A stretch of 64,000 bases of DNA from Streptomyces sp. Ru62. GTDB taxonomy: Bacteria; Actinomycetota; Actinomycetes; Streptomycetales; Streptomycetaceae. A program made the position numbers and the translations under genes. Location of the stretch: assembly GCF_002920615.1 (NCBI RefSeq), contig NZ_PQSU01000006.1, positions 222,649 through 286,648 on the forward strand. Direction: 5' to 3'. Shown in pieces: positions 25,426 through 32,828 of this stretch. The notes beneath the pieces are model-generated. The model was not told the origin of the DNA, made no database searches, and was given only the letters and a program-made list of their open reading frames with translations. Numbering within the stretch: the stretch's first letter is position 1; every line of letters starts with the position of its first letter.

Positions 25426-26457
25426 ATGAGTGAGATCCCCACCACCATGCCGGCGGTCGCCTACCGCAAGAGCCTTCCCGTGGACGACACCGAGAGCCTG
25501 GTCGACGTCACCTTGCCGGTGCCGCAGCCCGGCCCCCGCGACCTGCTCGTGCGGGTCGAGGCCATCGCGGTCAACCCGGTGGACTACAAGGTGCGGCAGA
25601 ACAACGACCCGGGCGGCGAGCCCAAGGTCCTCGGGTGGGACGCCGCGGGCACGGTCGTCGCCGTCGGCGACGAGGTGGAGGCGTTCGAGGTCGGCGACGA
25701 GGTCTTCTACGCGGGAGCCATCGACCGGCCCGGCACCAACGCCCTCTTCCACACCGTGGACGAACGCATCGCCGGTCACAAGCCGGCCACCCTCTCCTTC
25801 GCCGAGGCGGCGGCCCTGCCGCTGACGTCGCTCACCGCGTGGGAGGGCCTCTTCGAGCACCTCGGCCTGCGCGAGGGAGCCCTGGAGAAGACCGGCACCC
25901 TGCTGGTCACCGCGGCCGCGGGCGGTGTCGGTGCGATGGTGGCCCAGCTGGCGCGCGCGCTGACCAGCCTGACGGTGATCGGTACCGCCTCGCGCCCGGA
26001 GACCGCCGAGTTCGCCCGCCGCATGGGGGTGTCCCATGTCGTCGACCACCGCGAGCCCCTGCCCCCGCAGGTGGCCGAGGTGGCACCGGGCGGAGTGGAC
26101 TTCGTCTTCAGCACCGCCGGCACGGACCGGAACCTGACCGCCTACGCGGACATGCTCAAGCCGCTCGGACGGCTCGTCGCCATCGACGACTTCGGCCCGG
26201 TCGAGATCGGTGTGCTCAAGTCCAAGAGCATCTCGTTCCACTGGGAGTTCATGTTCACGCGCTCGCTCCACCAGACGCCCGACCAGGCGGTGCAGCGGCA
26301 CATCCTCGACCAGATCGCCCGCCTGGTCGACGCGGGCATCCTCACCACCACCGCCACCACCGACCTCGGCACGATCAACGCCGAGCACCTGCGCGAGGCG
26401 CACCGCGTCCTGGAGTCGGGCAAGGCGATCGGCAAGATCACGATGACCGGCTTCTGA
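25426..26457 (+). CDS. Quinone oxidoreductase/zinc-type alcohol dehydrogenase family protein (copy 1)
   Basis: A 343-residue MDR protein of the QorA-like branch. Key blocks are VEAIAVNPVDYKVRQ, LGWDAAGTVVAVGDEVEAFE, LPLTSLTAWEGLFEHLGL and the nucleotide loop LLVTAAAGGVGAMVAQLARA at about residues 160-179. No structural-zinc cysteine cluster is visible. It should reduce quinones with NADPH. ATG at 25426 follows AGGAGC. The divergent HxlR regulator and the palindrome at 25328-25346 suggest induction by quinones or electrophiles. A second gene at 39046 encodes a protein nearly the same along its full length. Confidence 0.88.
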   Translation: MSEIPTTMPAVAYRKSLPVDDTESLVDVTLPVPQPGPRDLLVRVEAIAVNPVDYKVRQNNDPGGEPKVLGWDAAGTVVAVGDEVEAFEVGDEVFYAGAIDRPGTNALFHTVDERIAGHKPATLSFAEAAALPLTSLTAWEGLFEHLGLREGALEKTGTLLVTAAAGGVGAMVAQLARALTSLTVIGTASRPETAEFARRMGVSHVVDHREPLPPQVAEVAPGGVDFVFSTAGTDRNLTAYADMLKPLGRLVAIDDFGPVEIGVLKSKSISFHWEFMFTRSLHQTPDQAVQRHILDQIARLVDAGILTTTATTDLGTINAEHLREAHRVLESGKAIGKITMTGF

Positions 26458-27110
26458 GCCGGGCGGCGGGGGCGGCGGCTGCGCGGGGTCTTCCGGGAGA
26501 CGCGTCCCGGCCGGCCCGTCCGGTCCCGCACGGCCGGCCCGCCGGGCTCCGCCCCGGGGGTACGCGACGGGCTCCGCCCCGGCGGCGCGGCGGCGGAGGG
26601 GGCGCGGGGGTGGCCGACCGGTGCCCGGACGCCCACGGCACTGGTGCGGAGTTCCCGGCCCACCACGGCGGACGGGTGTCGCGGGCGGCACGCCCGGCCG
26701 GCAACGTGCCCCGAACGGATCCCACAAAGTATCCACAAACGACGGACATGCTGGTCGGGCCGGTAGCGAGGGGCCCGACGACGGGGTCGGCCACGCGGCC
26801 GGCGGACCGCCCCGGACCGACCCGTGGCCCGTCGGCGGCCCTCATCCAGTCCCCGACACTGTCACGGTTCGCCGAGGAGAGGTGATGGTCCCCGCCTCTC
26901 AGCACTGCGCGGACGCTGCGGGTGGACGGCTCCGGACTGCCGCGCCGACGCGACCACGGCGTCGCGATCGCCGGTGTGACGCCGGCCGCGCACGCGCCGC
27001 CGGGGGTTCCGTGCCGGCGCGGTGAGGCCACACGCACAGACAACACGGCACCGCCACGGTGCCGGGGCCGCCCCGAGGGCGGGCGGCCCGGACGAGAAAG
27101 GCAGCGAGAC
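26458..27110. other. Long intergenic region, mostly featureless
   Basis: About 650 bases with no convincing gene on either strand. The first 150 bases are very GC-rich with repeated GGGCTCCGCCCCGG-like words. A 7-bp hairpin, CGGCACC (27046-27052) with GGTGCCG (27058-27064), lies about 50 bases before the aldo/keto reductase start and would be in its leader. A lone GTATCCACA at 26730 resembles a DnaA box but is single. Confidence 0.45.
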
Positions 27111-27980
27111 ATGAGCACCATCTCAGCGGAGTCATCCGGGTCGTTCACCCTCGGCGGTGAGTTCGTGGTCAACCGACTCGCTTACGGGACCATGCAGTTG
27201 ACGGGTCCCGGAGTGTGGGGTCCGTTCCCCGACCCGGACCGGGGTGTGCGCGTCCTGCGCCGTGCCGTGGAGCTGGGCGTGACCCTGTTCGACACCGCCG
27301 ACTCCTACGGACCCGAGACGGCCGAGGAGCTCCTGCGCGAGGCACTGCACCCGTACCCGGAGAACCTGGTCATCGCCACCAAGGCCGGGTTCACCCGACC
27401 CGGCCCCGGGCAGTGGCGGATGAACGGCCGGCCCGACCACCTGCGGCGGCAGGCGGAGTCCAGCCTCCGCCGACTGGGTCTGGAGCGCATTCCGCTGTTC
27501 CAGCTGCACCGCGTCGACCCCGCGGTGCCCTTCGAGGAGCAGATCGGCGTCCTCAAGGAGCTGCGCGACGAGGGCAAGGTCGCCCACGTCGGGCTCTCCG
27601 AAGTCGGCGTCGACGAGCTGGAGCGGGCCCGCGCCATCGTGCCCGTCGCCTCCGTGCAGAACCTGTACAACATCGCCCAGCGCGACTCCGAGGACGTCCT
27701 GCGGTACGCCGAGGCGAACGACATCGCGTTCCTGCCCTGGTTCCCGCTGGCCACCGGGCAGTTGGCCCGGCCGGGCGGTCCGCTCGCCCGCGTCGCGGCC
27801 CGCCTGGCCGCCTCACCCTCCCAGGTGGCGCTGGCCTGGCTGCTGCACCGCTCGCCCGTGGTACTGCCGATCCCCGGGACCTCGTCGGTCGAGCACCTGG
27901 AGGAGAACGTGGCGGCCGCCGCACTGAAGCTGACGCAGGCCGACTACGACGCCCTGGGCGACCCGTTCTCCCGGGGCTGA
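27111..27980 (+). CDS. Aldo/keto reductase
   Basis: A 289-residue TIM-barrel NADPH-dependent carbonyl reductase. The catalytic tetrad is complete: Asp61 and Tyr66 in LFDTADSYGPETAEELLREA, Lys91 in VIATKAGF and His133 in FQLHRVDP. The C-terminal cofactor region has VVLPIPGTSSVEHLEENVAA. It resembles the oxidoreductase Tas/YajO-like group found beside redox regulators. ATG follows AAGGCAGCGAG. A WrbA-like flavin gene is 93 bases downstream and an MFS gene follows that, so the three may be one unit dealing with reactive carbonyls or quinones. Confidence 0.9.
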   Translation: MSTISAESSGSFTLGGEFVVNRLAYGTMQLTGPGVWGPFPDPDRGVRVLRRAVELGVTLFDTADSYGPETAEELLREALHPYPENLVIATKAGFTRPGPGQWRMNGRPDHLRRQAESSLRRLGLERIPLFQLHRVDPAVPFEEQIGVLKELRDEGKVAHVGLSEVGVDELERARAIVPVASVQNLYNIAQRDSEDVLRYAEANDIAFLPWFPLATGQLARPGGPLARVAARLAASPSQVALAWLLHRSPVVLPIPGTSSVEHLEENVAAAALKLTQADYDALGDPFSRG

Positions 27981-28073
27981 GAACGCGACACCCCCGCGAC
28001 GCCCCTCTCAGGGGCCGGGAGGCACGCGGCCTCCTCCCCCTCCCCCGAACACTCACTCTCACAGGAGCCTTCC

Positions 28074-28685
28074 ATGTCCGAATCGTCCTCCACCCGCCCG
28101 TCCGTCGCCGTCGCCTACCACTCCGGCTACGGACACACGGCGGTGCTCGCCGAAGCGGTCCGCCGCGGGGCCGAGCAGACCGGCGCCGACGTGACCTTCG
28201 TGGACGTGACCGCCGTGACCGACGAACAGTGGCAGCGGCTGGACGGCGCCGACGCCATCATCTTCGGATCGCCCACCTACATGGGCGGCGCCTCGGCCGG
28301 CTTCCACACCTTCGCCGAAGCGACCAGCGGCCGCTGGGCCGAGGGGCGGTGGGCGGACAAGCTGGCGGCGGGATTCACCAACTCGGCCTCCAAGAGCGGC
28401 GACAAGAACAACACCCTCGCGTTCTTCGCCGCCTTCGCCGCCCAGCACCGGATGCTCTGGGTCAGCCTGGGACTGGCTCCGGGCTGGAACTCCACCAGCG
28501 CCTCCGAGCACGACCTCAACCGCCTCGGCTTCTGGAGCGGAGCGGGCGCGCAGACCCCGATGGACGGCGGAGTGGACACCGTCCACGGCGCTGACATCGC
28601 CACGGCCGAACACCTGGGCGCGCGCGTGGCCCGGCAGGCGGCTCTGATCAGCGCCGGGCGCCGGGCCCTCGCCGCGGCGGTCTGA
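28074..28685 (+). CDS. Flavodoxin-fold NAD(P)H:quinone oxidoreductase, WrbA-like
   Basis: A 203-residue flavodoxin-fold protein. The FMN phosphate loop is AVAYHSGYGHTAVLAEAVRR at about residues 13-32, and IIFGSPTYMGGASAGFHTFA holds the second flavin-contact loop. WrbA proteins reduce quinones by two electrons and so avoid semiquinone radicals. The insertion before the third flavin loop is shorter than in E. coli WrbA. ATG follows CAGGAG. It lies between an aldo/keto reductase and an MFS exporter on the same strand, consistent with a detoxification unit. Confidence 0.87.
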   Translation: MSESSSTRPSVAVAYHSGYGHTAVLAEAVRRGAEQTGADVTFVDVTAVTDEQWQRLDGADAIIFGSPTYMGGASAGFHTFAEATSGRWAEGRWADKLAAGFTNSASKSGDKNNTLAFFAAFAAQHRMLWVSLGLAPGWNSTSASEHDLNRLGFWSGAGAQTPMDGGVDTVHGADIATAEHLGARVARQAALISAGRRALAAAV

Positions 28686-28752
28686 GCACCGGTGTGACCC
28701 TGTGGGCCGGCCCCCGCCCGACCCGTCCGGACAAGCGGCCCGAGGAGACGCC

Positions 28753-30024
28753 GTGAAGCTGTCTGCAGTCCCTTCCTCACATCAGACCCCGGCGTCCTCT
28801 CCGGACCCGGCTGCGCCCTCCGGCCGCGGCCGGCCCCTGGCCACCGCCGGCGTGGTGATCGCCTCGATCGCCGTCGCCTTCGGAGCCGGCGCCGGCAGCC
28901 CGCTCTTCGTGCTCTACCAGCGCGAGTGGGGCTTCCCCGCCTGGCAGCTCACCACGGCGTTCACCGTGTACGCGGTGACGCTGCTGGCGACCCTGCTCGT
29001 GGCGGGTTCCGTGTCGGACCACATCGGCCGCCGGCCGGTGCTGGTCGGCGCCATGCTGCTGTTGCTGGTCACCAGCGCGCTGTTCCTGGCCGCCGACGGC
29101 ATCGGCTGGATCATCGCCGCGCGGGCCGTGCAGGGCATGGCCACGGGAGCGGCCACCAGTACGTTCACGGCGGCGATCATCGAGCTCGCCGCCCCGCGGC
29201 ACCGGCCGGTCATGACCGTGCTGACCAGCGCGGCCCCCGTGGGCGGGCTGGCCCTCGGCGCCCTCTTCGCCGGGCTGGCCGTCCAGTTCAGCAGCCATCC
29301 GACGGCGATCGTGTTCCTCGGCCTGGCGGTGGTTCTCGTCTACGGCATCGCCTCCGTGCTGGCCGCCCCGGAGACGGCGGACCGGCACCCCGGTGTGCTG
29401 GCCTCGCTGCGTCCGAGGCTGAGCGTCGTCCGCGCGGCCCGCGGATGGTTCTGGTCCCTGGCCCCCCTGGTCGCCGCCGGCTGGATGTTCTCCGGCCTCT
29501 TCCTCGGCCTGGCGCCGTCCTTCGACGCGTCGGTCTTCGGCATCCACAACGCGGCGGTGAACGGTGCGATCGTCGCCGTCCAGCCGATGGCGGCGGCGGT
29601 GGCCGGCATCGGCTTCGGCCGGCTGTCCGCCGGGCTGGCCACTCGCACCGGCGCGCTCCTGCTGTTCGCCGGCGCCGTCCTCACGGTCATCGGCGTCGTG
29701 ACAGCGAGGCTCCCGCTCGTCGTCGCCGGCGCGCTGCTGGGCGGCTCCGGGCAGGGCGCTGCCTTCGGCTCCTCCCTGCGCATACTGGGCCCGCTCGCGG
29801 ACAACGCGAGCCGGGGCGGCCTCTTCGCCGCGGTCTACCTCGTCGCCTACACGGCGTACGGCGCGCCGGTCCTCGTGGCGGGCATCGCCAGCGACTTCGT
29901 CCCACTGACCGCCACCGTCGCCGTCTACGGCCTGATCGTGGCCCTCCTCGCCGCGAGCGCGGCCCTCTCGCTCGCCCTGAGATCACGCCGGGACGACCGC
30001 ACGCGGCTCACCCGGGAGATCTGA
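28753..30024 (+). CDS. MFS transporter
   Basis: A 423-residue protein with 12 predicted membrane helices after a 30-residue hydrophilic Ser/Pro/Ala-rich N-terminus. Helix 2-3 loop reads VAGSVSDHIGRRPVLVGAML (motif A with SDHIGRRP), and helix 4 holds RAVQGMATGAATSTFTAAII. It belongs to the general drug or metabolite exporter group; sugar-type motifs are absent. GTG at 28753 follows GAGGAG. It begins 67 bases after the WrbA-like gene and is probably co-transcribed with it. A very strong pair of hairpins follows the gene. Confidence 0.86.
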   Translation: MKLSAVPSSHQTPASSPDPAAPSGRGRPLATAGVVIASIAVAFGAGAGSPLFVLYQREWGFPAWQLTTAFTVYAVTLLATLLVAGSVSDHIGRRPVLVGAMLLLLVTSALFLAADGIGWIIAARAVQGMATGAATSTFTAAIIELAAPRHRPVMTVLTSAAPVGGLALGALFAGLAVQFSSHPTAIVFLGLAVVLVYGIASVLAAPETADRHPGVLASLRPRLSVVRAARGWFWSLAPLVAAGWMFSGLFLGLAPSFDASVFGIHNAAVNGAIVAVQPMAAAVAGIGFGRLSAGLATRTGALLLFAGAVLTVIGVVTARLPLVVAGALLGGSGQGAAFGSSLRILGPLADNASRGGLFAAVYLVAYTAYGAPVLVAGIASDFVPLTATVAVYGLIVALLAASAALSLALRSRRDDRTRLTREI

Positions 30025-30068
30025 GAGACCGCGAGTCCCTGTGTGGCCCCGGTGACCGAACCCGGGCA

Positions 30069-30104
30069 CGCCGTCGCGTCCCCCCCGCCAGGGACGCGAC
30101 GGCG
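30069..30104 (+). terminator. Strong hairpin terminator after MFS gene
   Basis: A perfect 14-bp stem (left arm 30069-30082, right arm 30091-30104) closes an eight-base loop, beginning 45 bases after the MFS stop codon. There is no U-tract. It should end the aldo/keto reductase-WrbA-MFS transcript. Confidence 0.75.
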
Positions 30105-30232
30105 CACACGTGTCCGACGGCGCATCCTGCACACCGGACGCCTGGTCCCCCCGGGCCAGGTCGAGCGAGCGGCAGGCCCGGGCCACGGGAACCGTACGTC
30201 ACGGTGTCTCGGCGCGGCTCACGCGCTCGGCA

Positions 30233-30279
30233 GACACCTCACCGGCCGCGACGGGCAGTGTCGCGGCCGGTGAGGTGTC
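30233..30279. terminator. 20-bp perfect stem, convergent terminator
   Basis: Left arm 30233-30252 and right arm 30260-30279 pair perfectly over 20 bp with a seven-base loop GGGCAGT. It lies 28 bases past the end of the minus-strand PEBP gene and also downstream of the MFS gene, so it can serve both directions. Confidence 0.8.
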
Positions 30280-30306
30280 CGGGCGTCAGTCGGCCGGGGA
30301 GGGGCG

Positions 30307-30834
30307 TCAGTCGACGGAGTAGCGGGCGGTGATGACCGCCCGGGCCAGCGTGTGACCCGAGAGGTTGAAGCCGAGGAACGCCGGCGGAACGCCGTGGTCG
30401 AGGCCCAGGGTCTCCACGTCCACGGCATGGACGGCGATGTAGTAGGTGTGCTCGCCGCTGCCGGCGGGCGGGGCGGCTCCGATGTACCGCCTCAGGCCGG
30501 CGTCGTTGGGGAGCTGCCAGGCCTTCTCCGGCAGTCCGGCGCCCGACTCGTCGCCGGCCCCGGAGGGCAGCTCGCTCACCGTGGCCGGGATGTCGGCGAC
30601 GGCCCAGTGCCAGAAACCGCTGCCGGTCGGGGCGGTGGGGTCGTAGACGGTGACGGCGAAACTCCGGGTCTCCTCGGGGAATCCCGACCAGCTCAGCTGG
30701 GGCGAGGTGTCGGTGCCGCCGGCCCCGAAGACGCCGCTCGCCTGAGGGAGCGGAAGCCTTCCGCCGTCGGTGAAGTCGGCACTGGTGAGCGTGAACGAAG
30801 GGACTCTCGCGATGAGGTCGTAGGGAGTGGACAT
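30307..30834 (-). CDS. YbhB/YbcL family PEBP protein (Raf-kinase-inhibitor-like)
   Basis: A 175-residue protein of the phosphatidylethanolamine-binding family. The signature [20 protein letters not shown] at about residues 61-80 and [16 protein letters not shown] near the end form the anion-binding pocket. Bacterial members have no settled function; ligand binding or protease inhibition has been suggested. No signal peptide is present. ATG at 30834 follows GAGGAAG. It is monocistronic, ended by the 20-bp hairpin. Confidence 0.9.
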   Translation of the reverse strand: MSTPYDLIARVPSFTLTSADFTDGGRLPLPQASGVFGAGGTDTSPQLSWSGFPEETRSFAVTVYDPTAPTGSGFWHWAVADIPATVSELPSGAGDESGAGLPEKAWQLPNDAGLRRYIGAAPPAGSGEHTYYIAVHAVDVETLGLDHGVPPAFLGFNLSGHTLARAVITARYSVD

Positions 30835-31165
30835 GTGACTTCCTCTCGGTGTGCGCGGTGATCCGGAGTGCGGGCGGGTGCCGCCGCGTTGCTCGGTGCG
30901 CGGGCAGCGCTCCGGCCCCGGCCGGCTGCCGCTGGACGCGTGGTCGCGGTTGGCGCGACTGACATACATCGTCGTGAGCGGACCGGGAGCGGTGATCCGT
31001 CGATTGACTGACGAGGACGGAAAGGGGGCGGTGACTGCGTCCGGGTACCGGTCCGGCGGTCGTCGGCTCCGGGCCGGTGGCGCCCGGCCGGACCACGGAG
31101 TCGCTGCGGGGCGCGGCCTTCGCAGGTGTTCGTGCGGAGGAAGTGGTGGTCGCGGTGGTGCGGGG
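30835..31165. other. Intergenic region upstream of PEBP gene
   Basis: About 330 bases between the aldehyde dehydrogenase stop and the PEBP start, both on the minus strand. It should contain the PEBP promoter. GACTGAC words recur near 30957 and 31006, but no convincing -35/-10 pair or terminator is visible. Confidence 0.4.
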
Positions 31166-32605
31166 TCAGGCGGCGATCGTCTTGTACTCGACGTACTGGG
31201 TCAGGCCGACCGTGCCGAACTCCCTGCCGATGCCACTGCTCTTGAACCCTCCGAAGGGGCCGTCGAAGGAGAACGGCGCGCCGTTGACGGAGAAGGTGCC
31301 GGTGCGGATGCGCCGGGCGATCTCCAGGGCGCGGTCCTCGTCGGCCGTCCACACGCCGCCGCCGAGGCCGTACGGGGAGTCGTTCGCGATGCGGACCGCG
31401 TGGTCGTCGTCGTCGAACGGGATGACCACGAGCACCGGGCCGAAGATCTCCTCCTGTGCGATGCGCATGGAGTTGTCGACGTCGGCGAAGAGGGTGGGGG
31501 TGACGTAGTAGCCGTCTTTGAGACCGGCGGGGACCTCGGGGCCGCCGGTGACGAGGCGGGCGCCCTCGCGGATTCCCGTCTCGATGTACGAACGCACGCG
31601 TTCCTGCTGGTCCGCCCTGACCATCGGGCCGATGAAGGTGGCGGGGTCGGAGGGGTCGCCGACCGTCAGCGACTCGATGAGGTCCTTCAGCTTGGCCACG
31701 GTCTCGTCGTAGCGGCTGCGGTGCACCAGAATCCGCGTGTGCGCGACGCAGGCCTCGCCGTTGTTGGCGAAGGAGAGGAACTTCAGGCCCTCCACCATGG
31801 CGTCGAGGTCGGCGTCCTCCCGCACGATGGCGGCGGACTTGCCGCCGAGTTCCAGGCTCACCCGCTTGAGCTGCCGGCCGGCGATGGCCGCGATGGCGCG
31901 TCCGGCGCCCGTCGAACCGGTGAACGCGATCTTGTCGATGCCGGGATGGGAGATGAGGTACTCGCTGGTGGCGCGGTCGGCGGGCAGGATGCTGACCACG
32001 CCCTCCGGGACACCCGCGGCGGTGAGGATCTCCCCCAGCAGCAGCGTGACGAGGGCGTTCTCGGGCGATGCCTTGAGCACGACGGTGCAGCCCGCCAGGA
32101 GAGCGGGGACGATCTTGACGAGCGCGGACTGGTGCGGGGCGTTCCAGGGGATGACGGCCGCGACGACACCGACCGGTTCCCGGCGTACCAGGATGCGGCC
32201 CGTGGCGCCGTCGGTCCGCGGCAGTTCCTCCTCCCACGGCAGGGCGGCCGCGGCGCGCAGGAAGGCGTCGGTCTGCTGGGACAGCGCGGCCGCGGTCCAG
32301 CCGGTGAACCAGCGGGCGCTGCCGTTCTCGGCGGTGGTGAGGTCCGCGATCTCCTCGGCGCGCTTGGCGTAGAGGTCGTTGAAGCGGGCGATGACGTTCT
32401 GGCGTTCGGCCGGGGACAGGCGGGGCCAGGGACCTTCGTCGAAGGCCTTGCGGGCGGCGTCGACGGCGAGGTCCACATCGGGCTTCGTGGCCTCGGCGGC
32501 CAGCCCGACCAGGGACCGGTCGTGCGGGGAACGGACCTCCAGCAGGTCCTTCTTGGCGGGCTCGGTCCAGCGGCCGCCGATGTACAGCTTGTCGTAAGTG
32601 ATCAC
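31166..32605 (-). CDS. NAD(P)-dependent aldehyde dehydrogenase
   Basis: A 479-residue enzyme with all catalytic residues: Asn155 in [17 protein letters not shown], Lys178 in [10 protein letters not shown], the general base Glu252 in [12 protein letters not shown] and the nucleophile Cys286 in [16 protein letters not shown]. It oxidises aldehydes to acids with NAD(P)+. The protein is close in length to class 1/2 and betaine-aldehyde type enzymes. GTG at 32605 follows AAGGA. Its promoter region carries a perfect TetR-like palindrome at 32656-32676 and a weaker copy, although no TetR gene is adjacent. The gene is divergent from a LAL regulator 223 bases away. Confidence 0.92.
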   Translation of the reverse strand: MITYDKLYIGGRWTEPAKKDLLEVRSPHDRSLVGLAAEATKPDVDLAVDAARKAFDEGPWPRLSPAERQNVIARFNDLYAKRAEEIADLTTAENGSARWFTGWTAAALSQQTDAFLRAAAALPWEEELPRTDGATGRILVRREPVGVVAAVIPWNAPHQSALVKIVPALLAGCTVVLKASPENALVTLLLGEILTAAGVPEGVVSILPADRATSEYLISHPGIDKIAFTGSTGAGRAIAAIAGRQLKRVSLELGGKSAAIVREDADLDAMVEGLKFLSFANNGEACVAHTRILVHRSRYDETVAKLKDLIESLTVGDPSDPATFIGPMVRADQQERVRSYIETGIREGARLVTGGPEVPAGLKDGYYVTPTLFADVDNSMRIAQEEIFGPVLVVIPFDDDDHAVRIANDSPYGLGGGVWTADEDRALEIARRIRTGTFSVNGAPFSFDGPFGGFKSSGIGREFGTVGLTQYVEYKTIAA

Positions 32606-32655
32606 TGAGAGTCCTTCTCGTGGGGTGTGGCCCGGGAAGCGGGAAGCCCCCACGT

Positions 32656-32699
32656 TAAGAGAACGGCGTTCTCTTAGTCAAGAGAACAACGTTTTGTTA
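32656..32699. promoter_or_regulatory. TetR-like operator palindrome plus imperfect copy
   Basis: TAAGAGAACG and CGTTCTCTTA are perfect 10-bp arms around a single G (32656-32676). A second, imperfect version follows at 32680-32699 (AAGAGAACAACGTTTTGTT). AGAACG/CGTTCT palindromes are typical of TetR-family repressors. The site lies about 50 bases upstream of the aldehyde dehydrogenase start and 130 bases upstream of the LAL gene. No tetR gene is within 19 kb on either side. Confidence 0.65.
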
Positions 32700-32828
32700 A
32701 GCTCGGTCCGCGCCCGCCGACCATCCCGCCCGAGCGTGCATATGTCGCCTTGGCTGAAAAGAGCCGTATAGTACGATTGATCGACTTGCAGCGAGCGCAC
32801 GTCGCAACACATCGGTACGGGTGGCTAT

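Noticed and set aside
26730..26738. GTATCCACA, eight of nine bases matching a DnaA box.
   Set aside because: A single box without neighbours, AT-rich region or replication genes cannot be an origin.
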